Under the pieces are notes generated by a model. That model was not told where the DNA came from, searched no databases, and was given only the letters and a program-made list of their open reading frames with translations. The position numbers and the translations under genes are program-made. From assembly GCF_030253575.1 (NCBI RefSeq), contig NC_080562.1, positions 31,761,852 to 31,825,851 on the forward strand: a stretch of DNA of 64,000 nt, in the 5' to 3' direction. The stretch is from Rhododendron vialii. Its lineage: Eukaryota > Streptophyta > Magnoliopsida > Ericales > Ericaceae. Positions 10,771 through 23,892 of the stretch are shown piece after piece. The stretch's first letter is position 1; each line of letters opens with the position of its first letter.

Positions 10771-12441
10771 CTATTTCTCGTCTACTGGACATATGTTAGA
10801 ATCATCCCGAGCTGAGGTTGAACTAGAGCCCCAATTAGAACTTGAGCTGATCATGCCACTGGTTTTGAGGTATTTCTGCAGCTGCACGTGAGTATTAATG
10901 GCCTTATTGTCCATCCACACGCCCCTCTCATCACATGGGAAGTTAGTAACCTTGGGGCACTCTACTTGGTGCGAGTAAATCAACATCGGAAATAATATCC
11001 TCAGTTTTCTCCAATCTATGTTTAATTCGCTCAAGTACTTCAAATGCAATATCTCCAGGGTCCACTGCTCCCCTTGGCGTTCTTGAATTTCATGTAGATC
11101 ACAGAGATGCCCTCCTCTAATGTAGAGTTTCTTTAGTTCCATATGTTTGCCAGGCATCATCCAATTATAAGGTAGACGTGTCGTAGGGAAACACTGAAGG
11201 TCTAGTTTCTGTACCCTAGGAGGAAGTGTAGCATTGTCAAATGCTTCAGCTTCAGCTGGAGCTTGTAAAGAGCATCCTCCCCATGATATTGTCAACTTTT
11301 TCAGGCTTTCAAACCTTCCTAAATACTTCAAGTCCTGCAGTCTGAGAAGTTCTTTCACACTTATGTAGATGTTAAGTTTTCTTAACTTCTGTAGTGCCAA
11401 CAAATCGAGTAGAGTACACAATTGTTTATTGTTATCAAAATCACCAATCAAGAATCCCTTAAGGACTTGGAGGTTTGATAGGAGAGCAAGACTCTTGGGC
11501 ATGTGTTCTAAAAAGTAACACTCGGACATGTCCAAATGTGTCAAACTCTTGAGCGAACCAATGTTGGTAGGAATCACCTCAAGATTATGACAAGCTCGGA
11601 GATCTATGATCATCAAATTATTGAGCTCCAAAATGAATGTGGGAAGCTCCGTAATCATAGAAATTCCTCGAAGGCTAAGAAAAGCTAAGCTATTTAGCTT
11701 ATTCAGTCCATGGAGAATTTTGGTGTCTGCTAGTTCAATGTGGTGCATAGCTGAGCTCTCCCACCTTCCAAGATAAAGACTTCGAATATGCTTCATATTC
11801 TCAAATAATTTAGGCTCGCAACTAATTATGGCTTCACCAACATTGATTAGACATGAGTGCCCATCTAGACCACCCCAAGCAAATCCAAGATCCAGATCAA
11901 GAGGATTAATATTATTGGAAGTAAATCCTCGAACTTCAGCTTCTTGGTATAAAGAAGAACGAATTGGAAGGCTTATCCTGCAACTGTCTGGCACCAAGGA
12001 GCACTTTTGGTAGATAGGCTCGATGAAGCCCTTTGCAATAAGCTCATCAAAGATCTTGCCAGCATGCACTTCAACATCCCAAACGTACCCTTCAGAATGG
12101 AGATACTCGGAAATATATCCCTGCCCTATCCACAGGTACATCATCGGGGTTCTCTTTAGGGTTGCCATTGGTGGGAACTTGAAGAAACATAACAAACAAT
12201 CCTGCAATGGCTTTGGTAGGTCGTGGAAAGCTTTCAATATGCCATCAAAATCACCAGTTTGCGTAACCTCTGGCTCCCTGTGGAAGAAGTGCATCATTCC
12301 ATCCTTGGCCCCGTTTATATTATCCCAATTCTTATGATGTAGGTTGGAATTGACAGAACGGATTTTATAATACGAACGGATCCGGACTTTTAGCTTTGCG
12401 ATGGATGAGAAAAGATAACTGATCATCACTACTGCTGACAA
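10771..12441 (-). CDS. RPP13-like NLR remnant (winged helix plus LRR, no NB-ARC)
   Basis: This is a single open frame of 556 codons. Residues about 68-150 match the winged-helix end of an NLR (AFHDLPKPLQDCLLCF, then MMYLWIGQGYI). A leucine-rich repeat region fills about 205-440 (LNSLAFLSLRG, LMIIDLRACHNLEVIP, LTHLDMSEC). The family's end motif, CPKVTNFPCDERGVWM, comes before a Ser-rich tail. The layout resembles RPP13-like protein 4 (ZAR1-type) immune receptors, which sense pathogen effectors in the cytoplasm. The coiled coil and the whole nucleotide-binding core (P-loop, kinase 2, MHD) are absent and I find none of them upstream on this strand. So it is either a truncated gene or an LRR-only decoy. 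The start at 12441 is simply the first Met in the frame; an upstream exon cannot be excluded. Intact reading over 1.67 kb suggests recent loss or continued selection. Confidence 0.7.
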   Translation of the reverse strand: MSAVVMISYLFSSIAKLKVRIRSYYKIRSVNSNLHHKNWDNINGAKDGMMHFFHREPEVTQTGDFDGILKAFHDLPKPLQDCLLCFFKFPPMATLKRTPMMYLWIGQGYISEYLHSEGYVWDVEVHAGKIFDELIAKGFIEPIYQKCSLVPDSCRISLPIRSSLYQEAEVRGFTSNNINPLDLDLGFAWGGLDGHSCLINVGEAIISCEPKLFENMKHIRSLYLGRWESSAMHHIELADTKILHGLNKLNSLAFLSLRGISMITELPTFILELNNLMIIDLRACHNLEVIPTNIGSLKSLTHLDMSECYFLEHMPKSLALLSNLQVLKGFLIGDFDNNKQLCTLLDLLALQKLRKLNIYISVKELLRLQDLKYLGRFESLKKLTISWGGCSLQAPAEAEAFDNATLPPRVQKLDLQCFPTTRLPYNWMMPGKHMELKKLYIRGGHLCDLHEIQERQGEQWTLEILHLKYLSELNIDWRKLRILFPMLIYSHQVECPKVTNFPCDERGVWMDNKAINTHVQLQKYLKTSGMISSSSNWGSSSTSARDDSNICPVDEK

Positions 12442-13435
12442 ACAGGAATAGTCTAAGGTATGTACGTGAGATATTTTTTCTTTTTCTTTTTATGTCAGTG
12501 CTAGTTTACGTACATCTCAACTACTAATTTTATGAGTTTAGAATGTTTGGTGTCCGCAGGTTTCGAACACACGAGACAAACATTTATTTACTCTCTTACG
12601 TCACCTTGCTAAACCGCTTGGGTTTAGGGGGGAAAAAAAACAAAGAAGAAGAGCACGTATCTGAAACGATATTGGTATTCTAATCATTGCGACCAAATTG
12701 TAGTAGGAGACTTTCTTTTCTGACTCTAGAGTCAGAACTCAAGACGTATTGTCCTTTTGCTTTCCCTTATTTTGATTCTCCTTTTTGTACTCGGACCAAA
12801 AAGGTTGAGTAACAACACTATAGCTCCACTTTTTATTCAACCGCGCATTCAGCGGTGTAGCCGAGACAGACGGTAAGATTGACTGAATGCTGCTGTCCCT
12901 AGGGAAAGCAGCCTCCAAGTCCATTGAGTAGTACTTAAATTTTAGTCAGCTATTTCTATCTTCCAAGTTTATGACTATGCGATTAATGAAACTTTGCTCA
13001 ATTTCATGCTTAGATTTGAGTTTGTTCATTAGGGTGCTTCCCATCGAACCTATTTTCATTCAAACTTTTACTCCGATTAGGGTAGAAGTTTGAATTGGGT
13101 TGGAGATGGTCAGATTTCATTCCATATTTACGTCTAATTCTATTTTTTACCACAAGGACGCACTTTTTTAACCAGATATTGGACTATTTATTCAAGGAGT
13201 ATATATCCGGTATTTGGTTCATAGTTTTACAAACAAGATTTAATTGTAGTTGACAATCCCACAAAGAGTGGCATATATAACACCATGGGATTGTGGTATT
13301 ATTAATCCTACTATCATTATCAATCTCATGAGATCATATATATTTCTTTGCATTAGTCCCGTTGAACGGGACCTAAAAGTTGTTTCTGGCTTTTGAATTT
13401 GATATATAGAGGCTGATAAGGTAAGGCTCAAGGCG
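12442..13435. other. intergenic, no gene recognised
   Basis: AT-rich. A 61-codon minus frame at 12739-12924 has no family motif. The promoters of the divergently placed NLR-like ORF and F-box relic would lie here, but I see no clear TATA box for either. Confidence 0.5.
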
Positions 13436-15140
13436 ATGGAGGGAACAAAGAGAAAGTGGAAAAAGGTGGAGGACCACGACGTTGTAGAGAAACGTGATTG
13501 TCTCGCTGAACTGCCAGAACCTTTGCTTCACCACATTCTTTCGTACTTAACAATGAAGGATGTGATTACAACAAGTGTTCTTGCAAAGAGGTGGCGGTAT
13601 ACGTGGTTGTATGTCCCTTGTTTAAGTTTCCCAGCATTGAAAAGGACCAGATCTAAAGAAGTAGCTTTCATTAATAAGTCTTTGCTTGTTCATAAGGGTT
13701 CAAAAGTTCAGAAGTTGGACATCACGGTCAAGTACTACCGCACAGAAGCTCCCCTTGTTGATTCCTGGATCCAATTTGCGTTGACACGCAATGTAAACCA
13801 ACTCTATCTGGATTTCCGCAGATGCTATTCACCTAAATCCATGTATACACTATATGATACTATCTTCTGTTGTAGCTCACTGACAGTATTGGCAGTGAAA
13901 AAGTGCATAATAAAGTTCCCGGTGAAGATTAAACTCGGTTCCCTTAAAACTCTTTCATTTGAGGAAGTCAATTTCGATGGTGGGGCTATAAACAATTTGT
14001 TATCTTCTTGTTCAATTTTGGAAGAGTTGTCTTTCACCACTTGCAACTTTGCAAACAATCCTGATCTTGTTATTATGAATTCCTGTGTGAAGACCTTAAA
14101 GATACGGGAGGATAATTTCTCTAGGAATTCAACTACAGTAGAGATTGATGCTTCGTTTATTCTTTCATTTGAGAGTGGAGGCATTTTTTCGAAGCGCTAT
14201 GTCATCAAGAGAATGGAATCTCTCCGCAGTGCAAGTTTTGTCTGCAGCAAAACATGTTGGTAGCGATGTAGCCATTTTACCAATCTTGAGAATCTTGCAT
14301 ATCTGTGTCATGTTAAAGACCTTCGGATGTGTAGCTGCTACATTCAAGTACGAACATGAAGTCCTCTTGATGAATTTCCGTACTTGCTAAAACCAATTTT
14401 TTTTTTTACGCTTGTCAATTCACTGACTGTTTCGATGGTCCTGTGATCTACAAATGGTTCAGGCAATTTCCAATGCAGAGTATCAAACTCAAGATTGTAG
14501 AGAGAAGCACATCATTGATTTGATATCCTTTGATGTCACACGTCTATGGATAAAGGCAGGGTTGATTAAATCGGAATTGCTGGGCATTGCCTACATTTTA
14601 TCACATTCGCCAAATGTTGAAACTCTGATCATTAGTATTGACAAGATTCGGGGCAAGATTTGGGCCAAAGAGGTCAGTTTTTTTTGTTTTTATAGATACT
14701 AATATGTGTAGGTAAATACAATTGCTGTGGTTTGTTGGTTTTCATTTGTATATCAGACATGATTGTTTCCCAATTTTCAGGATACTTACAATTTTCAAGA
14801 GAATGAATACTGGAAACTTCAGGAGCCAAAATTCGTCAACCTGTTGTGCAATCTAAAGGATGTCAAAATCTACAACTTCGTGAAAAATGTAAGACTGCCT
14901 GACAGCAAGCCAATGAGTACCACTGATGACTTCCTTGCATATCTACAGAACGATATGAATTTTCTGAGATTTTTGCTCAAGAACTCCTAGGCTTTGGAGA
15001 AAATGACCATCACAACCATTAAGAAAGTTAATTTCGGGCGCAACTCGAAAAGCAAGAAACGAAAGCTATTATTCCAGCTTACTCAGGAGTTGCAAGCTTT
15101 CCCTAGAGCCTCTTAAGCCGCTCAAATATCTTTCAACTGA
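13436..15140 (+). pseudogene. F-box/FBD/LRR gene, broken
   Basis: The first frame carries an F-box (residues about 22-60: CLAELPEPLLHHILSYL, then VLAKRWRYTWLYVP) followed by LRR-like strands, as in FBXL/FBD substrate adaptors of SCF ubiquitin ligases. After about 14150-14260 the reading continues only by changing frame at least twice (KHVGSDVA in one frame, then LAYLCHVKDLRMC in another). A T-run near 14400 breaks it again, and it resumes at 14454 (LGIAYILSHSPNVETLI). A GT-AG intron spans 14673-14780 in phase 0. The last exon (DTYNFQENEYWKLQEPKFVN) has in-frame stops at 14988-14990 and again shortly before the family-like end at 15138-15140. The gene is recent enough that the exon structure is still clear. 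A 275-aa F-box-only product from the first frame is still possible. Confidence 0.8.
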
Positions 15141-16559
15141 AACTCTAGGGACTAATTCGCAGTTTGCCAAGTTATAATCTTTGTAAAATCATGCTCCCTA
15201 CTTTAGTGCAATGTCTAAGTTATGGTTGTACCGTTATCTTGTGGTTCGGTTAGCCTTTTTTCTATTTCAAGTTGATTTACCTCAAAAAGAAGAAGAGAGA
15301 TATCTATTGGTTTTGCCTACTTTGCTAAGTACTTAAACTAGTTTATTTTCGTCTTCTCTGTAGTTTTGTCTTTTGAGATTTGTGAATCTTGACAAATACT
15401 ATGTGTGATATAGTTTTACTGCAGAAGTGGTGGTGTGTTTGGCACAAGATTTAAAATGTGTTATGACTAAATTTGTTAGTGTCATAACAGCATAAACTTT
15501 TGAGACAATTGACTGTCATTTTCCTATGTCAGGACTATGTTGGGCACTAAGTGATGAGCCAATGTCATAACATAAATACTAAACGATGTGAAAGACATGC
15601 AGTGGGCACCTTTTTTGAATCGAAGAGCATAAGACTCCTACTTGAGTGACCTTTCATCAATTCAAGTAGTGTCTATTTAGGGAGCGTATGGGAAAGACTG
15701 TTATCATTCATTTATTTGCCTTAGAGAAAGACTGACCTGGAGAGAGCCGTAGTAAGTATTTAGAGACTGTTAATTGCCCTAATAAAGCTGGTTTTAAACT
15801 TCTTAATATGTTATTGGTCGTGTTCTGCATTTTCTTTTCGGGGGAGGCCTTAATGTGTCTCTCAAAAATTGTCACCTCAAGCTGAGTTTTTATTTTATTC
15901 CAAAAATAAAGGCTTAGTTTTCCAATACCCTAAATTACAAGATAATATTTGGAGATTCCGGATGCATATATTCACCACATTATGTGGTTCAGCTTGGATT
16001 GAAATAGAGAGATTAACTCTTGGCATTCATTTAAAGGTACCATCGTAGAATCGGGACAAAGATAAATGTCCAAATTCACTTGAGGGCATCGGCGAATTCT
16101 TGAAGTTTTGGAGTATTGTAGTACTTTAGTTGGGTTCTATGCCGGTAATTGATAATCGAACCGCCATACTTAAAGGAAGCTGACCTTCGGTTCTTTCTTG
16201 CTTTGTCCTTATTCAATTTTTATTTTTATTTTTTGTGCTTTATCTTGGATATTTGAAAAAATATTTGGGTAAAAATTATAATTTTTAATTTTTTCGATTT
16301 CTCTAGACGAAACGAATCAATAATTCATAAAAGTTAAGCGCAAAACTAATAAATGCAAAAAAAAATTGAACAAAGACAACAAGAAAAACCCCAAAATTCC
16401 AAAAAAGTTCTTAGCTTTTTAAAATTTTTGAGTTTTTTCTTTATTCATATTTTTTGGGGACCTTTTGGGCTTTATTTTAGCAGAACTTAATCTAACTTTT
16501 TAGAATTTTTGGACTTTTTCTTGTTGTTAGCGGAACTTAACATAATTTTGCTTATAAAA
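15141..16559. other. intergenic between F-box relic and RPL27
   Basis: AT-rich with no coding exon. A phrase containing GAACTTAATCTAACTTTTTAG / GAACTTAACATAATTTTG recurs around 16485-16550, suggesting a short local duplication. Confidence 0.5.
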
Positions 16560-16566
16560 AAAATAG

Positions 16567-16803
16567 CAGGACTACGGTCACCGCATGGATTTTGTGGTGA
16601 CCGTTCATCGCGCGCCTATTACGTCCCTATAAATTCAAAAAACATATCTGCCGATAGCTGTTGGAAATGATTTTTTACAAAACCCCATGAAATATTATTT
16701 TAAATTTTATGAATATTTTTCTGTATTTTTTTTAAGCCCGGAGTGGATCCCAATAAACACGCGGTGGACGATCACCGCATTTTCATGCGGTGTACCTAGA
16801 CTT
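16567..16803. mobile_element. foldback MITE upstream of RPL27
   Basis: The left arm (ACGGTCACCGCATGGATTTT, then GGTGACCGTTCATCGCGCG) pairs with the reverse complement of the right arm (GGTACACCGCATGAAAATGC, then GGTGATCGTCCACCGCGTG), with roughly 75% match over about 45 bp. The ends (GACTAC / GTCTAG) resemble Mutator-type foldback elements. The flanks are A-runs, so no target duplication can be proven. It ends about 245 bp before the RPL27 start codon. Confidence 0.5.
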
Positions 16804-16933
16804 TCCGTAAAAAAACCTTAACCTAGTTTTTTCTTTGTTGATAGTACTTGATGGTACTATCTTGGATGAAACGGAACAAGTGAAAAATAAGGGGGTCTAT
16901 GCGTAATTTACTCTATCTATAGTAGATATCGCG

Positions 16934-16969
16934 AACCCTAAAAGCCCTAACTCAACCACCCTATAAATT
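16934..16969 (+). promoter_or_regulatory. RPL27 promoter: telo-box-like site and TATA box
   Basis: AACCCTAA at 16934-16941 resembles the telo-box (AAACCCTAA) common in plant ribosomal protein promoters. TATAAAT at 16963-16969 lies about 80 bp before the ATG. A GA-repeat (about 17016-17036) sits in the presumed 5' leader, another usual trait of ribosomal protein genes. Confidence 0.6.
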
Positions 16970-17047
16970 CTCAGCGTTCCCACAAAACAAAACCCTATCT
17001 CGCGCCGATCGTCGGGGAGAGAGAGAGAGAGAGAGAAATCGTTGAAA

Positions 17048-17455
17048 ATGGTGAAGTTCTTGAAGACGAACAAGGCGGTGATCTTAACACAAGGCCGCTT
17101 CGCGGGGCGCAAGGCGGTTATCGTCCGTTCCTTCGACGACGGCACCCGCGACCGCCCCTACGGGCACTGCCTGGTCGCCGGCGTGGCCAAGTACCCGAAG
17201 AAGGTCATCAGAAAAGACTCGGCCAAGAAGACGGCCAAGAAGTCCCGCGTCAAGGCCTTCGTCAAGCTCGTCAACTACAACCACATCATGCCCACTCGCT
17301 ACACCCTCGACGTCGATCTGAAAGATGTTGTTTCCGTGGATTCGCTTCAGTCGAGGGATAAGAAGGTGACAGCGGCCAAGGAGATCAAGGCCCGGTTCGA
17401 GGAGCGGTTCAAGACTGGGAAGAACCGGTGGTTCTTTTCCAAGCTCCGGTTCTGA
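17048..17455 (+). CDS. RPL27: 60S ribosomal protein eL27
   Basis: The 135-aa product covers the whole eL27 family length. It starts [13 protein letters not shown], has the KOW-type segment [18 protein letters not shown], the basic stretch [14 protein letters not shown], then [14 protein letters not shown], and ends [14 protein letters not shown]. eL27 is a structural protein of the large cytosolic ribosomal subunit. I chose the ATG at 17048 because it gives the family N-terminus; the two codons before it read TTG AAA and are leader. The coding region is one exon. It is G+C-richer than its surroundings, as expected for a highly expressed gene. No lesion was seen. Confidence 0.97.
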   Translation: MVKFLKTNKAVILTQGRFAGRKAVIVRSFDDGTRDRPYGHCLVAGVAKYPKKVIRKDSAKKTAKKSRVKAFVKLVNYNHIMPTRYTLDVDLKDVVSVDSLQSRDKKVTAAKEIKARFEERFKTGKNRWFFSKLRF

Positions 17456-17673
17456 TTGGGCTTTTAGTTGGTTTCTGGGTCTGATCCTAGTTCATGTTTT
17501 ATGTCAACTCTGGTGAGGGAAACCTAGTGTTTTTCGTGATATTTTGGCAAATTGACTTGAATTTTGAAGTTATGGTAAGATTTTAATTTTGGACCTCGTT
17601 ATATTCGTTATATTCACATGGATGAATCTGTTCCGGCTCTCGATTGGTTTTAAATTGTCCCGGTTTTGGGTTA

Positions 17674-17870
17674 TGTTTGATTGTGTTGTGGCCTCTGGTT
17701 ATTGTTTCTGTTGTTTGTTGTGATATGTTTTTCATTGACTTGTTTTTCCGTAAAATGGTGCTCTCTTGTAATCACTTGCGTCCCCAAATGCTAGTGTTTG
17801 ATTATGTTGTGGGTTTTAGTTGTTTCTGTTGTTTGTTGTGGTATTGATTTCATTGACTTGTTTTTTCGTA
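17674..17870. repeat. 121-bp tandem duplication downstream of RPL27
   Basis: A phrase beginning TGTTTGATTGTGTTGTGG and running to CATTGACTTGTTTTTCCGTA recurs 121 bp later with minor changes. It probably lies in the 3' UTR or just beyond it. Confidence 0.7.

Positions 17871-20953
<3,083 letters not shown>

Positions 20954-20993
<40 letters not shown>
20954..20993. repeat. (GA)n microsatellite
   Basis: About 20 uninterrupted GA units, a few bases before the TRIM at 21011. Confidence 0.9.
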
Positions 20994-20995
<2 letters not shown>

Positions 20996-21010
20996 ACTGG
21001 TTAAGAGCTT

Positions 21011-21375
21011 TGTTAAAGCATCCAACTCAAAATCAATTGGCAATGAGTGGAGAGGTCGCCGAGGCTCATAAACTAGTTTTTGAGGTAACTATTAACCGAT
21101 GTGGGACAAACACACTAACACTCCCCCACACTCGCACGTGGTGAGGTAAATAAACGATTCAACACATATGACAACAATCAACTATCAACGACAAACAAAG
21201 GGGAAAACCAACCATCAATGACTTATAGTCTTGTCCAAAAACCCCTGAAAGCCTAGCTCTGATACCATGTTAAAGCATCTAACTCAAAATCAATTGGCAA
21301 TGAGTGGATAGGCCGCCTAGACTCATATACTAATTTTGGAGGTGATTATTAACTGATGTGGGACAAGCTCTAACA
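21011..21375 (-). mobile_element. TRIM retrotransposon, copy 1
   Basis: Two direct repeats of about 110 bp (21011-21120 and 21268-21375) each start TGTTAAAGCAT and end CTAACA. Between them, read on the minus strand, TGGTATCAGAGC (21256-21267) is the tRNA-iMet primer site next to one LTR and a G-rich GTGTGGGGGAG polypurine tract lies next to the other. There is no coding capacity, which is the definition of a TRIM. The flanks AGCTT and AGCTC match at 4 of 5 positions, a decayed target duplication. It belongs to the same family as the element at 31434. Confidence 0.85.
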
Positions 21376-22597
21376 AGCTCTATAATTCACTGTTTTAACA
21401 AATATCTGGTCTTTGTAAGTTTGAAATTCAGGAAAGTACTTGTGTTGTGTCTCAAAGCATAACCCATAGCAAGTGGACTGAGCCTTAAAGAGAAAATCTT
21501 TTGATTGACTGATGCGGTTATTGATCAGTTTTGTTTTTATATGATACAAATTTGCACAATTGAAATGTGCGGTTTACGTGGTCGACGGGGCTTACAATGG
21601 GGTGAAGCTCAGTTGTATTAACCAAACAATTCTCTCAGACAGCAAGAACAGTGGTTATAGTGTTCCCCTGGAGATAATGCCATCTGGGCAATTTGAGACA
21701 CTGTACAAAACAACTCTCAGTGTGCAGGTCTGTTGATATTTCACATTTTTATAGGGTCTATAATTAGATACAAATTGTACATGTTTCCAGCATGCAAAGT
21801 TGAAACTTGTCCTTTGGCAGGATGGAGAGCTGCCTGTGCTTCCTCTATTTGTTTATGGTGCAGTTGCCATGGCTCACGGTGACTTTTCCGAGGAGTATTC
21901 ATCACCATATCAGTTTTTCTTTTACCTTTATGATAAGAGAAGTGTAAGTAGCATTCAAGGCACTTCTTGCTGGTTTGAAAGTCTTAAGCTTCTTAACTAA
22001 AAAAAATCAACATGAAGGTTTCAAACCCTTCATTGCTTGTCATTAGAATCATTTGTTTCCTTATATATACCCTAGCTAAAGGGGGGGAGCTCCCAATTCA
22101 AAAATCAATTTCCTGTTGGAAATTTACAGAATTTCAGATGAATGAAATCGGGGCAAACCGGAGGGTCTCTCGAGGCAACCGTGCGTGTTCCGGGCTCGTT
22201 GAATTTTAACGCACCACAATCAATAGACGTATTGATGTGTGGTATTCTGTAACTCCCGTAACCTCCACCATGATGGAGAATTGATTTTGTAACCTCCCTA
22301 TTTATTGGCAGAATTCATTGGCATGTTAATGGCAGCATTACACCTCTTTTGCCTCCATCACCCTATAAAAGGAGGCTTACATTTTTGGAGAAGTCACCAG
22401 AAATTCATAGTATTCCTCACATATTTTGATATACGTTCTTGAGAGAGAGAGACAGGCGGTAGTCAGTTCGCCAAGGCGGTCGACTGCAGTGTTCCGACGG
22501 CTTGCGGTTTAGCCGAGCCAACCCTGGGAGGAAGACGCCGAACAAGATCCTACAACATCGACGGTAGGCGGCGAATCTTTCTTAAGGAGACTGTGGT

Positions 22598-22994
22598 TGT
22601 TGACTTTTGTGGCTCCAACCCATGCCTGCATTTGCTCAGCAGACAAGGAGCCTCCCAAATCTTTGACTGATATCCTCCAGTATCCTTCAGCCTCCTTTGT
22701 GGAAAATGAAGGGAGACTACCGTGGCAAATGAACAGGGTCTCATCTGGCTATAAATGGAGACCTTTGGTTCAGAGTGTTGTATCAGAAATCAGAGAGAAG
22801 AGAGTGATACACGAGTAGATTGTGAGGCAATACTGTGTGAGTCTGAGTGATTGTTGTAATCCTCCTCCAGTAAATATAGTGAATCCGCTGCCCCTCCGTG
22901 GATGTACCCGATTATTGGGGAACCACGTAAATCCTTGTGTTTCTCTGTGTTGTGTGTTTGTGTTTGCTTGGTTTGACTCTGGTTTAGCACTACA
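22598..22994 (+). repeat. copia 5' LTR
   Basis: It contains the element's promoter; GGCTATAAATGGAG at about 22747-22760 is the likely TATA region. GA-rich leader sequence follows. Confidence 0.93.
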
Positions 22995-22996
22995 AT

Positions 22997-23008
22997 TGGT
23001 ATCAGAGC
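22997..23008 (+). other. copia primer binding site (tRNA-iMet)
   Basis: TGGTATCAGAGC, two bases after the 5' LTR, is complementary to the 3' end of initiator tRNA-Met, the usual copia primer. Confidence 0.95.
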
Positions 23009-23447
23009 ACGTAGTGTAGAACCAAGAACACAAAAACCACCATAGTTTCCGACTCTGCTTCTCAGTCCGTGTTCTGTCCGAGTCACAGAGCCACGTTTTT
23101 TTTTGATCCAAGAATCCGTTTGACCACTGAGTCTTGTGCGTCCTTGCGAGACGATTCCAACGCACCAAGACCCATCGGAAACGGAGTAACAACGAGGTCA
23201 CACGCTCCGTTCGACGGTTGAGCGTGAAAGAAGCTGCTGCTCGCCGGATCTGTTTTTTTTTATCTTTTCAGAAAACAGAGTTTTTTTTTACTTTAATATC
23301 TGTAAGGAGGAAAACCAGGTGCTGGTTTTTGACTAGTCAAAGCCAGGGGAAATTATCCAGTGCTACTGGCTCACCTAGAGACGCTGATGTCAGCTTGACA
23401 TCATCGATCCAGAAGCTTCAGAAGGCCAGAAGGTTACGCCAGGCAGC

Positions 23448-23570
23448 ACGCCACGTGTCACCCAGTCAGCAGACACGTCATCTGCCACATCATCAGAGAG
23501 GCTGAGTCATCAGCCACGTATTCAGCCACGTGTCTTTCCACGTCAGCGCCAGGTGTGCGCCACATCAGCA
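23448..23570 (+). promoter_or_regulatory. cluster of ACGT-core sites in the copia leader
   Basis: CCACGTGTC occurs twice, and ACACGTCA, CCACGTAT and CCACGTCA occur once each, within about 100 bp. They are mixed with GTCAGC repeats. CACGTG/ACGT cores are bZIP and bHLH binding sites in plants. Whether they act here is inference; they lie downstream of the LTR, between primer site and ORF. Confidence 0.45.
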
Positions 23571-23892
23571 AAAAAGGCCCAGTCATTAGCGCCCAGTCAG
23601 CATTTATTGCTGAGTCAGCAGGTCCAGTCAGTCCTAACCAGAGGGAATATTCTCTGATCCAAGGAATATTCCAGAAGGTGTTATTTTGCGATTTCGGAGC
23701 CATTTCAACTCTGATTTGCGCAAGTGAGTAGTCGTTCCTGACTATTCTCGACGTTCCGGATCCAACGCCGCACTCCGTTTTCCGCAACTCAGCTCTGACA
23801 TTGGTGTTTTGTCCGTTGGTTGGCTAAAAAGCGCCGTTTTTTGGTGTTTTTGTGCACCGGATATTCACGTGGGTGGAGTTTAAGGAGTTCTA

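Noticed and set aside
17042-17047. RPL27 start two codons upstream
   Set aside because: The codons read TTG AAA; the ATG at 17048 gives the conserved MVKFLK start and the 135-residue family length.
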